DNA from: an uncultured Eubacteriales bacterium
Lineage (GTDB): Bacteria; Bacillota; Clostridia; Lachnospirales; Lachnospiraceae
Assembly: GCA_949292725.1 (NCBI GenBank)
Contig: CASFAQ010000012.1
Coordinates: 1-43,155 of the forward strand
Direction of reading: 5' to 3'
DNA: 43,155 nt
In this document: positions 9,042-16,449 of the stretch, piece by piece
Position numbering within the stretch: the first letter of the stretch is position 1
How the letters are laid out: the number at the start of each line of letters is the position of its first letter
Notes under the pieces: model-generated
The model's input: only the letters and a program-made list of their open reading frames with translations
What the model was told of the DNA's origin: nothing
The model's database searches: none
Position numbers and translations under genes: made by a program

Positions 9042-10217
9042 CTAACCTTCCTCACTGACTTTTTTGGCTACGACTACAAACCTTCCATCCGTCTCTTGAT
9101 AATCGCAGGTGGAAAGGGTTAACAGCCTGTCGCCATATTGAGCAGTGACGCCGGTATCGTACAGCGACATCGCGGCCATCTCCTGCATATTGGAATTGAA
9201 TTCCTGTTCGCTCAGCGCGTCTATAAACTGATAATACTTAAATACAATTTCTTCTTCGCTGTATACCCTGGATCTGAAAACATACATGACCTCCCAGATT
9301 CCTTTTTCATAAATGGTATCAAACTGAATGTACCGATGTTCTTTAAAGTATTCCTCGCTGCTGTACAGGTCAAGATCCCCAAACATCTGCCCATTTTTCA
9401 TATGATGTCCGTATATAATCAGATTCGTGCTTGGCTTCAGCACGTCGCAGTCCTTGTCCATAAAAATAGAACCGTTTTTATCATATTCCTGGTTGAGGTT
9501 GTGATCCAGATAATATTCATTGTCCGAGGTCTGCATTACAGGGTAATCTATATTTGTATCGTCAATTTTTATCCATCCGATTAGCTTTTTATTTTTATTT
9601 AATAAATTTTTATATTCGTCCAGCACTTCCCGGGCTTGTGTTTCCCCGTCCAGAGTATAATGAATCACAGGAGATTCATCAGCGGACGCAGGCACCGGCT
9701 TCTCCTTCAGCGCGCTCAGCTCACTGTAGGCAGCTCTTGTTCTGTAATCATAATAAGAATACAGGCAAAAATAACCAATACAGCCTGCAGCCACTGCAAG
9801 ACAGCCCACGATCATAAGCCTTCTGCGCTTTTCTCTCTTTTTCAGCTCTTCACGGACAAATGCCTCCAGCTTCTGGTCATTCTTTTTCGTGCTCTTTTTC
9901 GTTCCTGCTCTTTTCCTGCTCTCCTTTCCTCTCCCCTTTCCTTTTTCAGAGCCGGCATTTTTTCTTTGTCCGCCTCCTTTGGCAGTCTTCTTCCGGAGAA
10001 GCTCCTCCACCTCATCCGCAAAATCCTGTCCCAAAAGCGTAAAAAATTTATATCTCCCATTCTTTACATCAGAATAAAGCTGTTCCAGCTTTTTTTTATC
10101 ATATCCGGCCGCTTCTGCGCGCAGACGCTCTATCAGCTCTCTGTCGTGGACAGCCCGCCGGTAATCTGCCTCCGTGCGGAACTGTCTGCCTTCCACAATA
10201 TATGTTTTTTGTGTCAT
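9042..10217 (-). CDS. srtB: Class B sortase with long basic cytoplasmic extension
   Basis: This is a 391-residue transpeptidase that anchors surface proteins to peptidoglycan. Residues 1-132 are cytoplasmic and include a Lys/Arg/Gly-rich stretch at about 76-116. One membrane helix spans about 133-154. The sortase B fold follows, with IGWIKIDDTNIDYPVMQ, the catalytic His in YGHHM (about 271), Cys371 in TLSTC and Arg379 in GRFVVV. Typical class B sortases are about 230-260 residues, so the extension is unusual. It is the first gene of the cluster and lies 17 bp before the gene of its probable substrate, the TPQTG protein. A TTGCAT/TAAAAT promoter precedes it; the Shine-Dalgarno (GGGAC) is weak. 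Confidence 0.92.
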   Translation of the reverse strand: MTQKTYIVEGRQFRTEADYRRAVHDRELIERLRAEAAGYDKKKLEQLYSDVKNGRYKFFTLLGQDFADEVEELLRKKTAKGGGQRKNAGSEKGKGRGKESRKRAGTKKSTKKNDQKLEAFVREELKKREKRRRLMIVGCLAVAAGCIGYFCLYSYYDYRTRAAYSELSALKEKPVPASADESPVIHYTLDGETQAREVLDEYKNLLNKNKKLIGWIKIDDTNIDYPVMQTSDNEYYLDHNLNQEYDKNGSIFMDKDCDVLKPSTNLIIYGHHMKNGQMFGDLDLYSSEEYFKEHRYIQFDTIYEKGIWEVMYVFRSRVYSEEEIVFKYYQFIDALSEQEFNSNMQEMAAMSLYDTGVTAQYGDRLLTLSTCDYQETDGRFVVVAKKVSEEG

Positions 10218-10266
10218 AATCTGTCCCTATATGTTCTTACTCCCTGTCTTTCTTCTCCCCATTTAT

Positions 10267-10294
10267 ATTTTACTATATGTTGAAATTAATGCAA
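10267..10294 (-). promoter_or_regulatory. Putative promoter of the sortase-surface protein cluster
   Basis: On the minus strand TTGCAT (10294-10289), a 16-bp spacer and TAAAAT (10272-10267) form a fair vegetative promoter about 50 bp before the sortase ATG. No terminator with a U-run was seen between the sortase and protease genes, so it may serve all four. Confidence 0.5.
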
Positions 10295-10355
10295 GACCCT
10301 AATCTGCGCACAGCAGCCTCCTATTTTTCTAAAACACCCAAAAACCGCAGAAACA

Positions 10356-10380
10356 TTGACATGCCGTAGCGCATAGAATA
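10356..10380 (+). promoter_or_regulatory. Promoter region of the Cys/Gly-rich gene; possible sigma-K type
   Basis: Two readings overlap. TTGACA (10356-10361), 17 bp and TAAACC would be a vegetative promoter with a weak -10. CATAGAATA (10372-10380) fits the sigma-K -10 consensus CATANNNTA, with an AC element about 16 bp upstream. The second fits the coat-protein-like product, but it is an inference from a short degenerate motif. Confidence 0.4.
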
Positions 10381-10408
10381 AACCATAAATAAAACCTGGA
10401 GGAAAAAA

Positions 10409-10666
10409 ATGAGTGATTTGACTGCTACAAACTGTGGCTGCGCAAGCAATTCCTGCGGCTGCGGAAATAACGGCTTCGGAAACTGTATCTGGATTATTCT
10501 TCTGCTGTTCTGCTGCGGCGGCAACGGCTGTGGCAATGGCTGCGGCAACGGCATCCTTGGAAGCGGAAACAATGACTGCTGCGAATGGCTGATCTGGATT
10601 CTGCTTCTGTCCTGCTTCTGCGGCAACAACAACGGCTGCGGCAACAGCTGCGGCTGTGGCTGCTGA
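10409..10666 (+). CDS. Small Cys/Gly/Asn-rich protein, possibly spore-associated
   Basis: This is an 85-residue protein with about 18 cysteines, many in CGC, CGNGCG and CCGGNGCG clusters, separated by two short Trp-Leu-Ile hydrophobic segments (CIWIILLLFCC and WLIWILLLSCFC). GGAGG lies 6 nt before the ATG, and a strong terminator follows within 45 bp, so it is a stand-alone gene. The Gly/Cys ends around a short hydrophobic core recall the YjcZ-type small sporulation proteins and cysteine-rich coat proteins, but I do not recognise an exact family. Cross-linking through disulfides or metal binding is possible. The opposite-strand frames are Ala/Gln-rich artefacts of the repeats. Confidence 0.75.
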   Translation: MSDLTATNCGCASNSCGCGNNGFGNCIWIILLLFCCGGNGCGNGCGNGILGSGNNDCCEWLIWILLLSCFCGNNNGCGNSCGCGC

Positions 10667-10706
10667 TTCTGCTGCGGCACAAAGCTTATGCGGCTGCCAT
10701 TTTTCC

Positions 10707-10736
10707 AAAAATAGGCTCCTTCGGGGGCCTATTTTT
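10707..10736 (+). terminator. Rho-independent terminator after the Cys/Gly-rich gene
   Basis: AAAAATAGGC pairs with GCCTATTTTT around a short GC-rich apex (CTCCTTCGGGG), ending in a T-run. It sits 40 bp after the stop codon. Confidence 0.85.
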
Positions 10737-10781
10737 CAATGAGGCCTCATAGGATATAAAAATACCATTAAGGAGGCAGCT

Positions 10782-11219
10782 ATGGACGAAAGGGGACAGG
10801 ATAAGGTCGTTGCATTTGACACGCTGTTTACCACAAATCATATCCAAATGCTTAAGGTTCTGCTGACCTATCTGGATCCCGCCGCGCAAAAAAGCATTGC
10901 GGTTTATATAAAATGGATGGAACTGCAGTATACCCTTTCCTTTTTTCGAAGATATCCCGGCGCATCCATAAGGGGGCTTCCAAAAGAGGAGAGCTTTGAC
11001 GCTGCCAGGCTCTGCGACGAAATGCTTCCCTACTGCGCCCCAAGAGAAAAGGAACAGCTGCAGAGCATGAAAAATATGCTTCAAAATCTTTCCAATGCGC
11101 AGGAAATGATGGAAATGATGCAGATGATGAAAGAGCTCTTCCCAGAGGGGGAAAATCCCTTTCAGGGAGATGCCGCCGACATTCTTTCCGGATTGTCGGG
11201 AATGTTTCAAAATAAATGA
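10782..11219 (+). CDS. Conserved-looking hypothetical protein (145 aa), Met-rich C-terminus
   Basis: I do not recognise this 145-residue protein. It has an excellent ribosome binding site (AAGGAGG, 7 nt before ATG). It is predicted soluble, with no signal peptide or membrane helix. The N-terminal two thirds (FDTLFTTNHIQMLKVLLTYL) look helical, and a Met/Glu-rich stretch (AQEMMEMMQMMKELF) lies at about residues 105-120, with a Pro/Gly-containing tail. The gene is 17 bp upstream of another small gene with its own AGGAGG, so the two form an operon and may work together. No function is assigned. Confidence 0.7.
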   Translation: MDERGQDKVVAFDTLFTTNHIQMLKVLLTYLDPAAQKSIAVYIKWMELQYTLSFFRRYPGASIRGLPKEESFDAARLCDEMLPYCAPREKEQLQSMKNMLQNLSNAQEMMEMMQMMKELFPEGENPFQGDAADILSGLSGMFQNK

Positions 11220-11236
11220 TCCGAGGAGGAAAATAA

Positions 11237-11521
11237 ATGGATGAAAAGGCAAAGCCCGCCTGGATGCAGGACGAACTTGTAAAGGACATCCCTCCAGGCA
11301 AGCTGGATTTTCTGGGCAGAATGTTCGCAGAGGGACACGGAAAAAGCCAAAAGGAAATGATGGCAATGCTCCTGCCCATGATGAAAAAGGCAAAGCAGGA
11401 AAAGCTGACTTTCACACAGCAGGAAATGACTGCGGCTATTGCAGCCATCAAAAAACACAGCTCCCCAGAAGAGCTGAAGCAGATCAACAAAATATTGGAA
11501 AAAAGCAAGGGAGGGGCTTAA
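11237..11521 (+). CDS. Hypothetical protein (94 aa), Lys/Met-rich helical
   Basis: This 94-residue protein is of unknown function. AGGAGG lies 8 nt before the ATG. It begins with a Trp-containing segment (KPAWMQDELVKDIPPGK), followed by amphipathic helices rich in Met, Lys and Gln (EMMAMLLPMMKKAKQEK). The composition and the Met-rich helix echo the preceding 145-residue protein, which suggests paired function. The last codons lie inside the terminator shared with leuS, so the stop and the hairpin overlap. No domain is recognised. Confidence 0.68.
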   Translation: MDEKAKPAWMQDELVKDIPPGKLDFLGRMFAEGHGKSQKEMMAMLLPMMKKAKQEKLTFTQQEMTAAIAAIKKHSSPEELKQINKILEKSKGGA

Positions 11522-11535
11522 GTGCCCTCCCTTGC
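11498..11535. terminator. Bidirectional terminator between the 94-aa gene and leuS
   Basis: GCAAGGGAGGG (11505-11515) pairs with CCCTCCCTTGC (11525-11535). On the minus strand it is followed by TTTTTT (11504-11499), a strong terminator for leuS. On the plus strand only a weak T-rich tail (CTATTTTA) follows. The hairpin includes the last codons and stop of the 94-residue ORF. Confidence 0.8.
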
Positions 11536-11537
11536 TG

Positions 11538-13949
11538 CTATTTTACTACAATATTCACAATTCTTCCCGGAACATAAATTTCCTTCACCACAGTGCCTGT
11601 AAGCCTGTCGCCCAAAGCCTCTTTCGCCTTTTCGATCACAGCTTCCTTTGCTTCCTCTCTGGGGATTGTAATGGTTGTACGCATTTTGCCGTTCACCTGT
11701 ACCCCCACCTCTATGGTGCTCTCCACCGTTTTAGCCTCGTCATATGACGGCCAGACAGTTTGATAGATTCTTCCCTCATATCCCGCCGTCTGCCAAAGCT
11801 CCTCCGTGATGTGGGGCGCCACCGGATTTAGCAGCGTCAAAAGCGTTTTATACTCTCCTCTTGTCACCGCATTCCTCTTATACATGTCATTGATCAACGA
11901 CATCATAGCCGCAATAGCGGTATTGTATTTTAAGCTTTCAAAATCACTGCTCACCTTTTTGATGGTCTGGTGCATTTTTGTCTCAAGCTCAGGACTATAG
12001 CCGTCACCTTCTGTCAAAAGTTCCTGCAGCTTCCACACTCTTTCCAGAAATCTGCGGCAGCCCTTTACACCGTCCTCCGACCAGATAGCGCTTAAATCAA
12101 AGGCCCCGATAAACATTTCATAGGTACGCAGCGTATCCGCTCCATAATCCCTCACAATGTCATCCGGGTTTACCACATTACCTCTGGACTTGGACATCTT
12201 CTCCCCGTTTGAACCAAGGATCATGCCGTGGCTGGTCCGCTTCTGGTAAGGCTCCGGACAGGGAACCACCTTTTGATCATAAAGAAATCTGTGCCAGAAT
12301 CTGGAATAAAGCAAATGCAGTGTGGTATGTTCCATTCCTCCGTTATACCAGTCAACAGGAAGCCAATAATCAAGCGCTTCCTTGCTGGCAAGGGCCTGAT
12401 TATTGTGAGGATCCGTATAGCGCAGATAATACCAGGAGGAGCCTGCCCACTGGGGCATAGTATCCGTTTCCCGTTTTGCCTGTCCCTTACAGCAGGGACA
12501 GGTGGTATTGACCCAGTCCGTCATAGCCGCCAAAGGAGATTCCCCGTTGTCGGTGGGCATATAGCTTTCCACCTCGGGAAGCTCTAAAGGAAGCTCGCTT
12601 TCATCCAGAGGCACATAGCCGCATTTTTCGCAGTACACAATGGGAATAGGCTCCCCCCAGTAACGCTGTCTGGAAAATACCCAGTCGCGCAGCTTGTAAT
12701 TGGTCTTTCTCCTGCCGATTTTCTTTTCCTCCAGGAAGGAAATCATTTTTTCCTTGGCCTCCGCCACGGAAAGTCCATCCAAAAAGCCGGAGTTTACCAG
12801 AATCCCCGAGGCCACATCTGAATAAACTGCCTCCTGTACGCTGACAGAGCTGCCGCTTACCACTTCTACGATAGGCAGATCAAATTTTTTTGCAAATTCC
12901 CAGTCTCTCTCGTCATGAGCGGGCACAGCCATAATCGCGCCGGTACCGTAGGTCATCAGCACATAATCGGATATCCACACAGGAATCTCTTTTTGATTCA
13001 CAGGATTGGTGGCGCTTAGTCCCTTGATCTGCACACCGGTCTTTTCCTTGGAAAGCTCCGTCCGCTCAAAATCCGACTTTCTGGCCGCCATTTCCCTGTA
13101 AGCGGCCACCTCCTCCCAGTTTTCGATCTCATCCCGGTACTTGTCGATCAAAGGATGCTCCGGAGAGAGCACCATATAAGTGGCCCCGAAAAGCGTATCC
13201 GGCCTTGTGGTGTAAACGCGCAGCTTATCTTCTCTGCCCGTGAGCGCAAAGTCAACCTCCGCCCCCTGGGATTTGCCGATCCAGTTTTTCTGGGAAACCT
13301 TTACTCTCTCGATATAGTCCACAGTGTCCAGACCTTCAATAAGCTTTTCCGCATACTCTGTGATCTTTAACATCCACTGGCTCTTTACCTTCCTGACAAC
13401 CTCAGAGCCGCAGCGCTCGCACACGCCGTTTACCACTTCCTCATTTGCAAGTCCCACCTTGCAGGAAGTACACCAGTTAATGGGCATTTCCGTCTTATAG
13501 GCAAGCCCGGCTTTAAACAGCTTCAGAAAAATCCACTGGGTCCACTTATAATAAGCCGGATCCGTGGTATTGATCTCTATGTCCCAGTCAAAGGAATATC
13601 CAAGAGAATGCAGCTGGCCTTTAAAACGCTCCACATTATTTTTGGTGACAATCTTTGGGTGAATATGATTTTTTATGGCATAGTTTTCCGTAGGCAGGCC
13701 AAAAGCGTCCCAGCCCATGGGATACAGCACGTTATACCCCTGCATCCTTCTCTTTCGCGCCACAATGTCAAGGGCCGTGTAGGGTCTCGGGTGGCCTACA
13801 TGAAGTCCCTGTCCCGAGGGATAGGGAAACTCCACCAGCGCATAATACTTCGGCTTGGAATAATCGTCCGAAGTTTTGAAGGCCTTTTCATCATCCCAGA
13901 TTTTCTGCCATTTTGTTTCCACTTCTCTGTGGTTGTACGGTACTGCCAT
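11538..13949 (-). CDS. leuS: Leucyl-tRNA synthetase
   Basis: This 803-residue class I synthetase charges tRNA-Leu in the cytoplasm; the length is usual for bacterial LeuRS. The HIGH motif appears as HVGH (50-53) and the KMSKS loop as [11 protein letters not shown] zinc-type Cys cluster (CTSCK...CERCG) lies in the insertion at about 155-180 and a second (CEKCG...CPCC) near 435-490. The editing domain with [18 protein letters not shown] is intact. The C-terminal anticodon-binding and tail domains are present. AGGAGG precedes the ATG by 6 nt. A strong TTGACA/TACAAT promoter lies about 115 bp upstream, and the leader has a hairpin but no T-box signature. Confidence 0.97.
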   Translation of the reverse strand: MAVPYNHREVETKWQKIWDDEKAFKTSDDYSKPKYYALVEFPYPSGQGLHVGHPRPYTALDIVARKRRMQGYNVLYPMGWDAFGLPTENYAIKNHIHPKIVTKNNVERFKGQLHSLGYSFDWDIEINTTDPAYYKWTQWIFLKLFKAGLAYKTEMPINWCTSCKVGLANEEVVNGVCERCGSEVVRKVKSQWMLKITEYAEKLIEGLDTVDYIERVKVSQKNWIGKSQGAEVDFALTGREDKLRVYTTRPDTLFGATYMVLSPEHPLIDKYRDEIENWEEVAAYREMAARKSDFERTELSKEKTGVQIKGLSATNPVNQKEIPVWISDYVLMTYGTGAIMAVPAHDERDWEFAKKFDLPIVEVVSGSSVSVQEAVYSDVASGILVNSGFLDGLSVAEAKEKMISFLEEKKIGRRKTNYKLRDWVFSRQRYWGEPIPIVYCEKCGYVPLDESELPLELPEVESYMPTDNGESPLAAMTDWVNTTCPCCKGQAKRETDTMPQWAGSSWYYLRYTDPHNNQALASKEALDYWLPVDWYNGGMEHTTLHLLYSRFWHRFLYDQKVVPCPEPYQKRTSHGMILGSNGEKMSKSRGNVVNPDDIVRDYGADTLRTYEMFIGAFDLSAIWSEDGVKGCRRFLERVWKLQELLTEGDGYSPELETKMHQTIKKVSSDFESLKYNTAIAAMMSLINDMYKRNAVTRGEYKTLLTLLNPVAPHITEELWQTAGYEGRIYQTVWPSYDEAKTVESTIEVGVQVNGKMRTTITIPREEAKEAVIEKAKEALGDRLTGTVVKEIYVPGRIVNIVVK

Positions 13950-13970
13950 ATTGGTTCCTCCTGAAAATAA

Positions 13971-14011
13971 GTATAAGCCCTTCCGCTGTCAAGAGACGAA
14001 AGAGCTTATAC
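13971..14011 (-). promoter_or_regulatory. Leader hairpin upstream of leuS
   Basis: GTATAAGC (13971-13978) pairs with GCTTATAC (14004-14011), and pairing can extend inward through TCTTTC/GGAAGG. It lies just upstream of the leuS Shine-Dalgarno and is followed on the minus strand by TTATTTTC, so it could be a weak attenuator. The T-box sequence (AGGGTGGNACCGCG) is absent. Confidence 0.45.
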
Positions 14012-14065
14012 ACTTTATGATCCATGACAAAATACAAAAAATTCTTCTATTTAAAACTACCGTTC

Positions 14066-14094
14066 ATTGTATCCTGTTTTTTCATTACTGTCAA
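14066..14094 (-). promoter_or_regulatory. leuS promoter
   Basis: On the minus strand TTGACA (14094-14089), a 17-bp spacer and TACAAT (14071-14066) form a near-consensus vegetative promoter just before the stop of the upstream EF-G-like gene. Confidence 0.7.
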
Positions 14095-14101
14095 GAAGCT
14101 G

Positions 14102-16195
14102 TTAATCTTCTCCACTGTTTTCCGCCACCTTAGCCGCTCTGGCCGCAACCTCTCTCTCCTGTACATCGGAAGGAGCCTGCTCATAACGGGAAAACTCATA
14201 GGAGTATTCTCCACGGCCCCCGGTCATGGAACGAAGGTCCGTACAATATCCGAACAGTCCGCTCATAGGAATATCCGCTTCAATGGTCTGCTTTCCTCCT
14301 GCAACAGGATTCATTCCCAGCACACGGCCCCTCCGCTTGTTCAAATCTCCCATGATATCTCCGGTATAGGAATCCGGCACTGTTACCTTCAAGGACGCGA
14401 TAGGCTCTAAAAGCACAGGCTGCGCCTCCATAAATCCCTTTTTGAAGGCCTGAATGGTAGCCATTTTAAATGCCATTTCCGAGGAATCCACAGGATGATA
14501 GGAACCGTCGTAAAGCACCGCCTTTACACCCACAACGGGGTATGCCGCCATGGGGCCTTTGATCACAGATTCCTGCAGTCCCTTTTCCACCGCCGGGAAA
14601 AAGTTCTTGGGCACCGCTCCGCCCACTACCTCCTGTTCAAAGACAAAGGGCGTGGTCAAATCACCTGAAGGAGAAAAGCGCATCTTTACATGACCATACT
14701 GGCCATGGCCGCCGGACTGTTTTTTATATTTGTACTCCACATCCGACTGCTTCTTTATGGTCTCCCTGTAGGCGATCTTGGGCTTTGTCAGCTCCACCTC
14801 CACCTTATATTCGTTTAGAAGCCTGCTGACAACGATCTCAAGGTGCTGGTCTCCCATTCCATATAAGAGCATCTGCCGGTTTTCCGAATCATTCACCGCC
14901 TTAAGCGTCAGATCCTCATGGGTCATCTTCTGGAGCGCCTGGGAAATCTTATCCACATCACCCTTATTTTTCGGCTGATAGCGCATATATGTATATGGCG
15001 TGGAAATTTCAAATTTGCCAAATTTAATGGGTGTTGCCTTTGTAGAGAGACTGTTTCCCGTCCTGGCCGCCGTCAGCTTTGCCAGGGCTCCCAGGTCTCC
15101 CGCATGCAGCTCCTTCACCTCAATGGGTTTATTCCCCTGGAGCACATACAGCTTGCCAATCTTCTCCTCAATATCCTTATCCACATTATAGATCAGATCA
15201 TCCGTCTTGAATACGCCGGAATTTACCTTTATGAGAGAATATTTTCCCATAAAGGGATCTACGATGGTTTTCCAGATAACAGCAGATTTCGCCTTGGAGA
15301 AATCGTAATCCGCATGGAGAATCTCATTGGTCTTCATATTGATGCCGGCCACTTCCCTGTTCTCGGGACTCGGCATATATTTAATGATATCGTCCAGCAG
15401 GGTATATACGCCCTGGCAGAGCGTGTTGGACCCCATTGTCATGGGCACAATGCTTCCATCGCAGACATTGGTGCGCAGCGCAGCCCTGATCTCCGCCTCA
15501 GAAAAGGTTTCCCCGCCAAAATACCGCTCCATAAATTCTTCGCTGGTCTCCGCCACTGCTTCCATCAGGGTGTCCCGGCAGATCTGCAGGTTTGCTTTGT
15601 TATACTCCGGCACCTCACAGGGAATTACCTCTTTTCCCTGCCAGCGGTTGCCCGCCTCGGTAATCACATTGATATAGCCCACAAATTTTTCATTTTCACG
15701 AATGGGAAGATGAAAGGGCGCTATTTTTTTGCCGTAAAGGCTTGTCATATCCTCCACTACCTGACGGAAGGAAGCATTGTCCACATCCATATTGGACACG
15801 TATACAAACCGGGGCAGCTTATATTTTTCACAAAGCTCCCAGGCCTTTTCCGTTCCCACTTCAATTCCCGACTTGCCGTTTACCACAATGATTGCGGCTC
15901 CTGCGGCGCTTACCGCCTCCTCCATTTCCCCCACGAAGTCAAAGTATCCGGGAGCGTCTATCACATTGATCTTATAGCCCTCCCACTCAATGGGAATTAC
16001 GGACGTGCTGATGGAAAACTTTCTCTTCTGTTCTTCTTTGCTGTAATCACTTACGGTATTGCCGTCGGCAACCCTGCCCATTCTTGAGGTAATGCCGGAA
16101 AGATAAGCCATCGCCTCTGCCAGACTGGTTTTTCCGCTGCCGCCGTGTCCTAACAAGACAACGTTACGTATTTTTTCAGTTGTGTAAACATTCAT
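14102..16195 (-). CDS. EF-G-like translational GTPase (EF-G paralogue) with altered GTPase motifs
   Basis: This is a 697-residue EF-G-family protein. The start chosen is the ATG at 16195 (MNVYTTEKIRN), after GGAGGAAAACAC; an upstream in-frame start at 16258 has no ribosome binding site. The P-loop is GHGGSGKT (16-23). Switch II reads DAPGYFDF (80-87): Tyr84 replaces the catalytic His of canonical EF-G (DTPGHVDF). The NKMD base-recognition motif reads SNMD (134-137). Domains II-V follow at normal length, including GGGRGEY-like and SYEFSRYEQAP segments. These changes are known in EF-G-2-type paralogues, whose role is not settled. It is not adjacent to rpsL/rpsG, so it is not the housekeeping fusA. 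Confidence 0.9.
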   Translation of the reverse strand: MNVYTTEKIRNVVLLGHGGSGKTSLAEAMAYLSGITSRMGRVADGNTVSDYSKEEQKRKFSISTSVIPIEWEGYKINVIDAPGYFDFVGEMEEAVSAAGAAIIVVNGKSGIEVGTEKAWELCEKYKLPRFVYVSNMDVDNASFRQVVEDMTSLYGKKIAPFHLPIRENEKFVGYINVITEAGNRWQGKEVIPCEVPEYNKANLQICRDTLMEAVAETSEEFMERYFGGETFSEAEIRAALRTNVCDGSIVPMTMGSNTLCQGVYTLLDDIIKYMPSPENREVAGINMKTNEILHADYDFSKAKSAVIWKTIVDPFMGKYSLIKVNSGVFKTDDLIYNVDKDIEEKIGKLYVLQGNKPIEVKELHAGDLGALAKLTAARTGNSLSTKATPIKFGKFEISTPYTYMRYQPKNKGDVDKISQALQKMTHEDLTLKAVNDSENRQMLLYGMGDQHLEIVVSRLLNEYKVEVELTKPKIAYRETIKKQSDVEYKYKKQSGGHGQYGHVKMRFSPSGDLTTPFVFEQEVVGGAVPKNFFPAVEKGLQESVIKGPMAAYPVVGVKAVLYDGSYHPVDSSEMAFKMATIQAFKKGFMEAQPVLLEPIASLKVTVPDSYTGDIMGDLNKRRGRVLGMNPVAGGKQTIEADIPMSGLFGYCTDLRSMTGGRGEYSYEFSRYEQAPSDVQEREVAARAAKVAENSGED

Positions 16196-16244
16196 GTGTT
16201 TTCCTCCAATTTCGATGTATTTTGGGTATCCTGCTAAAACTAAA

Positions 16245-16300
16245 ATTGGATAGTCCAATCCCCATACGGTTATTTTACTAAATTAATTCCCATATTACAA
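16245..16300 (-). promoter_or_regulatory. Promoter and leader palindrome of the EF-G-like gene
   Basis: On the minus strand TTGTAA (16300-16295), a 17-bp spacer and TAAAAT (16277-16272) form the promoter. About 13 bp downstream is the inverted repeat ATTGGA-TAG-TCCAAT (16245-16259), a possible operator or leader element. Confidence 0.55.
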
Positions 16301-16338
16301 GTCATTGTTGGTATTTTTGCACATTATTTACGTTTTGG

Positions 16339-16414
16339 TTGACTTTCGCACGTTGAAGTGCTATAGTACTGTAGAGATCAGAGAACGCTGAATGGGCGTC
16401 GGCATCCAGTTCTC
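16339..16414 (+). promoter_or_regulatory. aroF-tyrA promoter and leader hairpin
   Basis: TTGACT (16339-16344), a 17-bp spacer and TATAGT (16362-16367) form a strong promoter. In the leader, GAGAAC (16381-16386) pairs with GTTCTC (16409-16414) with partial inner pairing. No T-box motif or terminator U-run was found. Confidence 0.65.
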
Positions 16415-16449
16415 CCTTCCAGGAAATCCGGCGCAGAAATGAGGATCAA

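Noticed and set aside
10286..10708. Long Ala- or Gln/Pro-rich frames opposite the Cys/Gly-rich gene
   Set aside because: They are antisense translations of GGC/TGC repeats. They lack ribosome binding sites, while the plus-strand frame has GGAGG and a terminator.
13964..13992. A second leuS promoter (TTGACA, 17 bp, TATTTT)
   Set aside because: Transcription from it would begin inside the leuS Shine-Dalgarno, so it could not give a normally translated mRNA. It is probably a chance match within the hairpin.
13950..14101. A T-box riboswitch in front of leuS
   Set aside because: The leader is only about 110 nt and lacks the T-box core AGGGTGGNACCGCG and the specifier-loop layout. Only a simple hairpin is present.
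16196..16258. A longer N-terminus for the EF-G-like protein starting at 16258
   Set aside because: The extra 21 residues include the promoter-proximal palindrome and lack a ribosome binding site. The ATG at 16195 has GGAGG and fits the family start.
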